Shown piece by piece: positions 1-5,860 of a stretch of 11,994 nucleotides of DNA (positions are counted from its first letter, which is position 1; each line of letters starts with the position of its first letter). The notes under the pieces were generated by a model that was not told where the DNA came from, ran no database searches, and saw nothing but the letters and a program-made list of their open reading frames with translations. This DNA is from Candidatus Coatesiibacteriota bacterium (GTDB lineage Bacteria > JAFGND01), in the NCBI GenBank assembly GCA_016927185.1, contig JAFGND010000018.1:1-11994 (forward strand). The letters run 5' to 3'. Made by a program: the position numbers and the translations under genes.

Positions 1-5
1 ATGGC

Positions 6-60
6 TCCTCAAATATCCTGCGCATTTTGAGATCAAAAGTCCTCAAATATCCTGCGCATT
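6..60. repeat. Imperfect tandem repeat, two 21-nt copies with a 34-nt period
   Basis: Two identical 21-nt copies lie at 6-26 and 40-60, separated by 13 nt. Their core is cctcaaatatcctgcgcatt. Within each unit the bases ctcaaa (8-13 and 42-47) are complementary to tttgag (26-31), so the middle element can pair with either flank. A short dyad ttttga-ga-tcaaaa spans 25-38. The repeats lie just downstream of the stop of the minus-strand gene ending at 75. They may form an intergenic REP-like element, or the edge of a longer array cut off by the window start. The 13-nt gap is far too short for CRISPR spacers. No coding sense was seen in 1-74. Confidence 0.7.
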
Positions 61-74
61 GCCTTGTTTTTCTC

Positions 75-647
75 TTATCTCGACAGATTGTGCTTATCAT
101 AAAGTGTATAGATAATTACTTCATCTCCTTTTTTCAAGGATGATTCAATACTATATGGTGTAGATCTTATTATAATATTAGAAAGCATATTGCTTTCTGT
201 AAGAGCAGACTTACCCAGAAGGATTTTATTAATCTTGATTACTACTCGTCTTCTTTCAGCATCATTATCTAGTTCCAATCCTATTTCTTCTTTTGTCATT
301 TTGTCTTTATATATGCTTCTACGACCTAGCAAAAACTTGATTTCATTTTCAACAATTGTTCCTGTGCAGACAATACGAGTTCCAGCTACAGCATTAGCAA
401 CAGAATACTCATTGAAAACATATCCACCTTCTTCATCCTTAGATTCCTTGTATTCTTGCTTATAACCAAGTTCTCTGAATAATCTTTTTTTTATAAAGGA
501 AAAGGTTTTCATTTTATATTTTATCTGATCCTCTTCCAAATTTTCCTTTATCCTGTCTGGCAGTTTTTTGTAGCTTTCCAAATCATCTACTGCATGAATA
601 CTTCCAAAACAAGACACCAAGATGATTAATAGTATCAGTCTATTCAT
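75..647 (-). CDS. Exported hypothetical protein, beta-rich C-terminal half
   Basis: This is a 190-residue protein of unknown function. I place the start at ATG 647-645 rather than the upstream in-frame ATG at 695. The 647 start has a purine-rich ribosome site (AAGGGA, about 653-658) and leads straight into a signal sequence, MNRLILLIILVSCFGSIHA. A perfect -10 hexamer also falls inside the longer reading. The leader can be read as a type I signal peptide cut after A19, or as a short lipoprotein signal (LVSC, Cys13). Residues 20-75 are charged and probably helical. Residues 90-185 alternate as beta strands around G96 T97, VVIKINKILLGK and KKGDEVIIYTLYD, which resembles a small OB- or NTR-like barrel; that fold is inference. 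The gene diverges from the kinase cassette, and nothing in the sequence ties it to that cassette. Confidence 0.75.
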   Translation of the reverse strand: MNRLILLIILVSCFGSIHAVDDLESYKKLPDRIKENLEEDQIKYKMKTFSFIKKRLFRELGYKQEYKESKDEEGGYVFNEYSVANAVAGTRIVCTGTIVENEIKFLLGRRSIYKDKMTKEEIGLELDNDAERRRVVIKINKILLGKSALTESNMLSNIIIRSTPYSIESSLKKGDEVIIYTLYDKHNLSR

Positions 648-669
648 TTTTTTCCCTTTTCGATATTGA

Positions 670-675
670 ATTATA
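670..675 (-). promoter_or_regulatory. Candidate -10 element for the exported protein gene
   Basis: On the minus strand a perfect TATAAT lies 23 nt upstream of ATG 647, which would give a leader of roughly 15 nt. The best -35 at normal spacing is poor: gaattg at 693-698 with a 17-nt spacer. TTGTAT at 690-695 fits better but leaves only 14 nt. The call rests on the -10 match and its position. Confidence 0.4.
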
Positions 676-738
676 AAATCATTCAAATAATACAATTCAC
701 TGTTCTTAAAGAGATTTAATCTGCACAGGATTCACTTC

Positions 739-879
739 TCATGTTTCCAAATCAAGCATAATCTTTAAAAACAAGAAAAATAGTATTAAAATATAAATCA
801 AGAAAGCCATTATAAAGAAGATTTCGTTTATTTTCAGGACTTCTATTTTCTCATGTCTATTTATGTTATTGTCATTCAT
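739..879 (-). CDS. Possible 46-aa single-pass membrane microprotein
   Basis: An ATG (879-877) opens a 46-codon frame ending in TGA at 739-741. The product begins with a polar, charged segment (MNDNNINRHEKIEVLKINE). An unbroken hydrophobic run of about 20 residues follows (FFIMAFLIYILILFFLFLK), and the protein ends in MLDLET. The shape suits a small membrane protein, and the frame fills much of the divergent intergenic region. Against it, there is no convincing Shine-Dalgarno sequence before the ATG, no clear promoter, and T-rich DNA yields F, L and I codons by chance. It is listed because it is the only coherent reading frame here; it may well not be expressed. Confidence 0.3.
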   Translation of the reverse strand: MNDNNINRHEKIEVLKINEIFFIMAFLIYILILFFLFLKIMLDLET

Positions 880-885
880 TTTATC

Positions 886-918
886 TTGACAAAAATCTTT
901 AATAGTCAGTTGACAAAA
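886..918 (+). promoter_or_regulatory. Direct TTGACAAAA repeats, possible -35/operator region
   Basis: The 9-mer TTGACAAAA occurs at 886-894 and again at 910-918, 24 nt apart, upstream of the three-gene kinase operon that starts at 976. Each contains a perfect -35 hexamer. For the second copy the -10 candidates are weak (tattga at 931-936 with a 15-nt spacer, ttgatt at 933-938 with 17). This may be the cassette promoter, or a pair of regulator half-sites overlapping it. Confidence 0.35.
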
Positions 919-957
919 CCTATCATTATTTATTGATTTACTTGCCTGTACTTAATC

Positions 958-964
958 AAAGGAG
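958..964 (+). promoter_or_regulatory. Ribosome binding site for the PEGA protein gene
   Basis: AAAGGAG lies 11 nt before the ATG at 976 and supports that start. It is the only strong ribosome site in this upstream region. Confidence 0.6.
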
Positions 965-975
965 AATAATATATC

Positions 976-1788
976 ATGATTAAATCCTTGTTTTTAATAT
1001 TCTTTTTCCCGGTATTATTACTTGCAGAGATAATCTGTCCATATTGCAAACATAAGAATGAGGACGATGCAAAAGCCTGCTCTGGATGTGGTAAATGGCT
1101 TTATGTATTGCTGGAAGTAAAATCAGAACCTTCTCATGCAGAGGTCTATTTAAGTAATAAGGTAATTGGTTATACTCCTTTGAAACAGAATGTTCTTGTA
1201 GGCAAATATGATATGAGGATATATAAAATGGGTTATGTACCTGTCGAGGAAACAATTGACTTTCTTTATCAGACACAAACTGATGAACTTAGGACAATTG
1301 AAAAAAGCTATAGTCTTGTCTTTAAAAGAGAACTGGATAAAAATCAGGGAAGATTCTACTTTGATTCTCAACCACAAAAAGCTGATCTTCATCTGGATGG
1401 TTATTCCATTGGAAATACTCCTTCAGTATCAAAAATGCTTGATCCTGGAAAGCACAAGATAAAGTTTATACTGGAACCTTATGAAACATATGAAACAACA
1501 GTGAAATTGGAATCAGGAGTAGAACAGGATGTTTTCCATATTTTTGTTCCAAAGAAACAGAAGAAAAGTGGTTTCGTGAAAATCATGAAATATGGGGGAG
1601 CTACAATATTCCTGACAGGAGTTGGATTTGCTCTCGGGGCAGAGTCAAATTACAAAAAGTATACAAATGCACAACAGGTAGATGAAATAAAGGAATACTG
1701 GGATAAATATCAAAGCTTGAGAAATCCTGCTTTTGTATTTATTGGCTTCGGCCTGGCATCTTTTGGTACATCTTTCTTCTTGAAATAG
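976..1788 (+). CDS. Exported zinc-ribbon and PEGA-repeat membrane protein
   Basis: This 270-residue protein starts with a signal peptide (MIKSLFLIFFFPVLLLA). A zinc ribbon follows at once, with CPYC at 21-24 and CSGC at 35-38. Two PEGA-type beta modules come next. The first spans about 47-93 and includes SEPSHAEVYLSNKVIGYTPL. The second spans about 125-185, with SQPQKADLHLDGYSIGNTP and a PGKHKIKF strand. Both carry the family's pattern: a small beta domain, then G-x-TP, then a loop and G-K/Y. A hydrophobic stretch at 205-222 and another at 251-269 suggest two C-terminal membrane helices, which would place the ribbon and PEGA modules outside the cytoplasm. PEGA domains are known in surface and kinase-associated bacterial proteins, but their ligand is not settled. 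Only 3 nt separate this stop from the kinase ATG, so the two are probably co-translated. The product is likely a structural or sensory partner of the kinase; that role is inferred. Confidence 0.85.
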   Translation: MIKSLFLIFFFPVLLLAEIICPYCKHKNEDDAKACSGCGKWLYVLLEVKSEPSHAEVYLSNKVIGYTPLKQNVLVGKYDMRIYKMGYVPVEETIDFLYQTQTDELRTIEKSYSLVFKRELDKNQGRFYFDSQPQKADLHLDGYSIGNTPSVSKMLDPGKHKIKFILEPYETYETTVKLESGVEQDVFHIFVPKKQKKSGFVKIMKYGGATIFLTGVGFALGAESNYKKYTNAQQVDEIKEYWDKYQSLRNPAFVFIGFGLASFGTSFFLK

Positions 1789-1791
1789 TAT

Positions 1792-3282
1792 ATGAACGAT
1801 ATAAATCAGGGTATCTTGAAAGCTTCTAATGGAAGATACAAAACCATCCGCCTGATAGGAAAAGGTGGAATGGGAATAGTTTTCGAAGCAGAAGATACAT
1901 ATCTTTCAAGAACTGTCGCTATAAAACAGATCTTGCCCCAGTATGCAGATGACCAGGAATTCGTTGGATTTTTCTTCAGGGAAGCCAAACTACAGGCTCA
2001 GTTGAAACATCCCAATATAGTAAAAGTGCTGGATTTCAATCCGCAGGGAGATGCAATTTATTTCGTAATGGAATTGATAGAAGGTGTCTCGCTTGCCAGG
2101 ATAATGAAGGAAAACAAACTTCCTTTCAGGATCATCTGTTGCATAATATCCCAGATAGCAGAAGCACTATCTTATGCTCATCATGGTCCACTAAAGATGT
2201 TTCACAGAGACTTAAAACCTGCTAATATATTGATAAATAGCCAGGGATCATGCCTGATTACTGATTTCGGTTTGTCAAAAGCCTTGTCCAGCACAAAATT
2301 CACCAAATCAGGAGAAGTTCATGGTACCCCATCGTACATGTCACCCGAGCAAATAGATTCAAATCTTACTCAGGATCACAGGATAGACTGCTATGCTTTA
2401 GGAGTTATCACATATGAGCTTGTTACTGGAAAGCCTCCTTTTACTTCAGATTCTTATATGGCTTTGATGTACAAGCATGTACATGAGAATCCCAAACCAT
2501 TGAGTTTTCATGATTCTTCAGTTCCTGCCTGGTTTGAAAGCATGACCTTGAAATGTCTTGAAAAAGCACCTGAAAACAGATTCAATGATCTCAAGGAAAT
2601 CACGAATATAATAGATTACATGTTCCCCTTAAAAAAGGATTTCAACAGGGAACTTGGAGAATTAGTCCTGAAAAGCATGAATAAGGAAGACAAGAAGACA
2701 CTTCCTCCAAAATCACCTTCATTTGGCAAGTCAGTGCAAGTTTCAGAAAACCAGCATACAGTAAAAGAGGATATCCAGGAGGAAATAATCACGAGAATGG
2801 ATCCCAGGCCTATTATCGATAGTATAAATGAAACAAGGGAAGTTTATCTGGGCAAGCGAAATAACTGGCTTTTGCCTGCAATCATAGTTGTTCTAGTTGT
2901 AGTTTCAGCATATTTGCTGATAATATGGAAACCATGGCAAACTAGTTCAGTAAATCTTGATTATTTCGTCATGAATCTCAAGATACCAAATATTCCAATG
3001 CTGGAACAGAAGGAGACCAAGAAGACTGAGAATGAATCTGCAAACGAAGCAAAGAAAGATGAAAAGAAAAAGGATGAAACAATTAAAAAGACCATAGAGA
3101 AAACGGCGCAGAAGCATGAAGTTCCTGTTGCTGCAAAACATGTATATGTTCCAGAGGAAAAGAAATCCCAGAAGGAATTTGCTTATAAAGTATGTCCCAA
3201 ATGCGGCAAGAAGTATTTCAGGCAAGACGAAAAATTCTGCAATCAATGTCCTGGACAGCAGTTAATAACTGTTTATAAATAG
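1792..3282 (+). CDS. Transmembrane Hanks-type Ser/Thr protein kinase with C-terminal zinc ribbon
   Basis: This 496-residue kinase should phosphorylate Ser/Thr residues of cytoplasmic proteins using ATP. The catalytic domain covers about 14-282 and all key motifs are intact: glycine loop GKGGMG (23-28), VAIK with K45, E64 in helix C, HRDLKPAN (138-145, catalytic D140), DFG (158-160) and an APE variant SPE (184-186). HRD includes the Arg, so it is an RD kinase, likely activated by autophosphorylation of T/S residues in 166-179. After a linker comes one membrane helix (359-379, between N357 and K380). A Lys/Glu-rich, probably coiled or extended, segment follows at 403-463. A zinc ribbon closes the protein, with CPKC at 468-471 and C483/C486. 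With the kinase inside, that ribbon sits outside. PASTA repeats, the usual sensor of PknB-type kinases, are absent. The ATG has no ribosome site of its own, so translation probably depends on the upstream gene. Confidence 0.93.
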   Translation: MNDINQGILKASNGRYKTIRLIGKGGMGIVFEAEDTYLSRTVAIKQILPQYADDQEFVGFFFREAKLQAQLKHPNIVKVLDFNPQGDAIYFVMELIEGVSLARIMKENKLPFRIICCIISQIAEALSYAHHGPLKMFHRDLKPANILINSQGSCLITDFGLSKALSSTKFTKSGEVHGTPSYMSPEQIDSNLTQDHRIDCYALGVITYELVTGKPPFTSDSYMALMYKHVHENPKPLSFHDSSVPAWFESMTLKCLEKAPENRFNDLKEITNIIDYMFPLKKDFNRELGELVLKSMNKEDKKTLPPKSPSFGKSVQVSENQHTVKEDIQEEIITRMDPRPIIDSINETREVYLGKRNNWLLPAIIVVLVVVSAYLLIIWKPWQTSSVNLDYFVMNLKIPNIPMLEQKETKKTENESANEAKKDEKKKDETIKKTIEKTAQKHEVPVAAKHVYVPEEKKSQKEFAYKVCPKCGKKYFRQDEKFCNQCPGQQLITVYK

Positions 3283-3286
3283 GGAG
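3281..3286 (+). promoter_or_regulatory. Ribosome binding site overlapping the kinase stop codon
   Basis: AGGGAG starts on the last two bases of the kinase TAG and sits 6 nt before the lipoprotein ATG at 3293. The overlap binds the third gene of the cassette to the second. Confidence 0.6.
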
Positions 3287-3292
3287 TAAATT

Positions 3293-5731
3293 ATGCAAAA
3301 AAAGAACTTATTTAAATTATTACTAATTGTATTCCTTTCATTAATTCTGTTTACATGTGGTGAAAGGGATAATCCTTTTGATCCTGATGGCAACAACTAT
3401 AAAGGACCATATGACTTTCCAATACTGGAATATCCTGATTCTTCAGCAAATTACCGCGTAAATATGATTACCTTGAGCTGGAGACTGGGAAATCCTTCAG
3501 GCTGGAAAACCACTTATGATGTATATTTCGGGCTTGAGGGACACATGAAAAAAATAACCGAAAATATTGACAGTACAAGATTTACAGTCAATGAACTTGC
3601 TGAAGATAAGAAGTATATCTGGCAGATAGTTGCTAACAGCCAGAGAGGAACAAGTGAAAAAAGCAATATATGGAGGTTTACCACTAATAAATCACAGAAT
3701 AAGTCTCCAAATCCTCCTCATGATCCATCCCCGGCGAATCATGCACAAAACATTCCGCTAGATACCAAACTTGCCTGGGAATGTGAAGATCCAGATTCAT
3801 TGCCAATGTTCTTGATTCCCGGGAAGGTAATTCTTAATTCAGCAAATCTTTTCAGGAAAAATTCAAAAGCTCTTAAGGATTCCCTATGGTACTTTGTTTA
3901 TTTTGGAAAAGAAAGCAATCCCACTTTCGCGGATAAGAGTGACTTTAAATACTATACACCTAAACAAAGACTAGAATACTCCACAAAATACTACTGGAAA
4001 ATTGTTGCATATGATACTGGAGGGAACCAGACAGAAGGCCCAATATGGGATTTCACTACTATTCCTGACAGCAATAAATTATGGATAAGAATAACTGAAC
4101 CTGGAAACAGGGATACTACAGTTGATTCTTTGCTTGCAATAAGATGGGAATTCAATGCTCCAGGAAGTTCAAATCCAGTTGTCAGTTTGTATTATGACAA
4201 AGATGGAATAAAGAATGGTGATGAGGTTTCGATAAAAGAGAATATAAAGGCTAATGACAGATATTTTCTCTGGAATTGCAGAGGTGTGAATGAGGGAAGT
4301 TATTATATTCTTGCAATGCTGGATGATAACCTATTAGGTAAGCGCATTACCCGAATCAAGGTTGGAAATCAACAAAGAATAAAATCTGCAAAACTAAAAA
4401 AACCTGATTCAGCATATGATTATTCAGATGCAAGAGTATTCATTAGCCATGATGAATACCAGCCTCCTACAATAAATGTAACGCAACCATCGGCAGCTAA
4501 CGACTCAGCGCTTGAGTATTATGATATAAGATGGGAATTCAAGTCAGATAAACCGGAAAGTACGTATGTTTCTCTGTACACTGACAAAGATGATATTCCT
4601 GGTGGAGAAAGTCTGATTGCTGAGAATATAAAAGCAAGTGATCAGTTTTATAAATGGACTTGCGATACTATGTCAACAGATACTCTTTACATCAAGGCAG
4701 TGATAGATGACGGACATACTCTTTATCAAAAAGGTATAATAAATATAGCAAGACAGGCAATTCACAGATTGAAATTGAGTATTGCATATCCTGATACTTC
4801 ATATGATTACTCTGACGGAAAACTGAAACTTATTCCAGGATTGTTGAAGACAATAGACAAACCTTATGGTAGTTTTTCTGTAAATTCTGTTAGCTTAAGC
4901 AAGGATTATCTCTTGGCTGGAGGTAATAGTAATATAGTAAAACGATGGCATTTACCTGATTTCGTTCCAGTAAATGATTATCAAGGTCACAAACAATCAG
5001 TGAATTCTGTGAAAATATTTGATGATGGAAATAGAGGACTTTCCGGTTCAGGTGATAGCAAAATGATATATTGGGATTTCAATTCAGGAAATAAAACAAG
5101 AGAATTCGATCAAACAAGCTCCATAAGATCAATAAGCTTGTTCAAAGACCAGAATTTTGCATTGTCTGCAGGAGACGCTGGTATCTTGAAATACTGGGAT
5201 CTGAACACAGGAGAATGCTTAAAAGCAAAACTTGTTGATGCAAGATATGTCAATGCTTGTGAATTCACGTTGGTTTCTAATTATGCATTAACAGCTGGAT
5301 CAGACAATGATGTCAAATTATGGAATCTTGGTGACAACAGTGTTCTTCCAACAGCAACATTTACAGGTCATAGAGGTGAAGTGAGATGTATTTGTCTTAA
5401 CAGAGCTTCTGCAGGGAATTACTTTGCTACATCCAGCAATGACAGCACCATCAGATACTGGAGAACAAGCCAGACAACGCCTATTTTCACTATCGAAAAA
5501 GCACATAATGCATCCATTCTGTCAATATCAATATCCCTAGATGGTAACTATCTTATTTCCGGTGGAAAGGATAACTGTGTTAAATACTGGGATTTGACAA
5601 ACCAAGAGCTAATTATTACATTTACAGGACACGAATCTTCTGTCAAAACTGTGGATCTTACTCCCAAAAGGTTTTTTGCAGTTTCTGGAGGTGATGATCA
5701 AACCATCAGATTCTGGAGGTTACCAAGGTAA
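3293..5731 (+). CDS. Lipoprotein with FN3-like domains, duplicated Ig-like module and seven-bladed WD40 propeller
   Basis: This 812-residue protein begins with a lipoprotein signal ending LFTC (Cys22). It continues GERDNPFDPDGNN, a mature start I associate with lipoproteins of the FCB superphylum. Two fibronectin-III-like domains follow at about 40-130 and 138-257, each ending in IWRFTT or IWDFTT. A tandem pair of about 120-residue beta modules covers 264-385 and 394-510. Their shared marks are IRWEF, VSLYxDKD, ENIKAxDxFxxW and the closing YDYSD. The C-terminal part, 516-812, contains seven WD40 blades with GH and WD signatures (YWDFNSG, YWDLNTG, LWNLGD, YWDLTN, FWRLP), enough for a closed ring. 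WD40 rings are usually cytoplasmic interaction platforms, so one on a lipoprotein is unusual. The gene ends with tandem stops (TAATAA). Position in the operon suggests it supports or senses for the kinase; the partner is unknown. Confidence 0.88.
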   Translation: MQKKNLFKLLLIVFLSLILFTCGERDNPFDPDGNNYKGPYDFPILEYPDSSANYRVNMITLSWRLGNPSGWKTTYDVYFGLEGHMKKITENIDSTRFTVNELAEDKKYIWQIVANSQRGTSEKSNIWRFTTNKSQNKSPNPPHDPSPANHAQNIPLDTKLAWECEDPDSLPMFLIPGKVILNSANLFRKNSKALKDSLWYFVYFGKESNPTFADKSDFKYYTPKQRLEYSTKYYWKIVAYDTGGNQTEGPIWDFTTIPDSNKLWIRITEPGNRDTTVDSLLAIRWEFNAPGSSNPVVSLYYDKDGIKNGDEVSIKENIKANDRYFLWNCRGVNEGSYYILAMLDDNLLGKRITRIKVGNQQRIKSAKLKKPDSAYDYSDARVFISHDEYQPPTINVTQPSAANDSALEYYDIRWEFKSDKPESTYVSLYTDKDDIPGGESLIAENIKASDQFYKWTCDTMSTDTLYIKAVIDDGHTLYQKGIINIARQAIHRLKLSIAYPDTSYDYSDGKLKLIPGLLKTIDKPYGSFSVNSVSLSKDYLLAGGNSNIVKRWHLPDFVPVNDYQGHKQSVNSVKIFDDGNRGLSGSGDSKMIYWDFNSGNKTREFDQTSSIRSISLFKDQNFALSAGDAGILKYWDLNTGECLKAKLVDARYVNACEFTLVSNYALTAGSDNDVKLWNLGDNSVLPTATFTGHRGEVRCICLNRASAGNYFATSSNDSTIRYWRTSQTTPIFTIEKAHNASILSISISLDGNYLISGGKDNCVKYWDLTNQELIITFTGHESSVKTVDLTPKRFFAVSGGDDQTIRFWRLPR

Positions 5732-5798
5732 TAATCATAGATTCTGCAATATGCAAACAGCATTTAGAGAATCTTATACATGCTATTCCATAAGGATT

Positions 5799-5807
5799 TG
5801 TTATAAT
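5799..5807 (+). promoter_or_regulatory. Extended -10 promoter for the secreted protease gene
   Basis: TGTTATAAT at 5799-5807 is a perfect TGn extended -10 plus TATAAT. No good -35 lies at the normal distance (catgct at 5779-5784), which extended -10 promoters can tolerate. It lies 54 nt before the GTG start at 5861, in a 129-nt gap after the lipoprotein gene, so the protease is probably transcribed separately from the kinase cassette, at least in part. Confidence 0.5.
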
Positions 5808-5847
5808 TTTCTCAATAATGACAAGATCAGGACTAAGTTATAAATTC

Positions 5848-5854
5848 AAGGAGG
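5848..5854 (+). promoter_or_regulatory. Strong ribosome binding site that fixes a GTG start
   Basis: AAGGAGG is a full anti-16S match. It abuts the in-frame TTG at 5855 with no spacing, too close to be used, but lies 6 nt before GTG 5861. GTG 5861 is therefore chosen as the start. Confidence 0.7.
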
Positions 5855-5860
5855 TTGATT

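Noticed and set aside
6-60. CRISPR array
   Set aside because: Only two repeats with a 13-nt gap; spacers are normally near 30 nt, and no cas gene is in the window.
648-695. Upstream ATG 695 as the start of the exported protein
   Set aside because: It would put 16 polar residues before the signal peptide, and the candidate -10 lies inside that extension.
5739-5774. Terminator after the WD40 lipoprotein gene
   Set aside because: The arms agattct and agaatct are only 7 bp, the loop is 22 nt and no T-tract follows.
5855-5860. TTG 5855 as the protease start
   Set aside because: It touches the AAGGAGG ribosome site with no spacing; GTG 5861 has ideal spacing and gives the same signal peptide.
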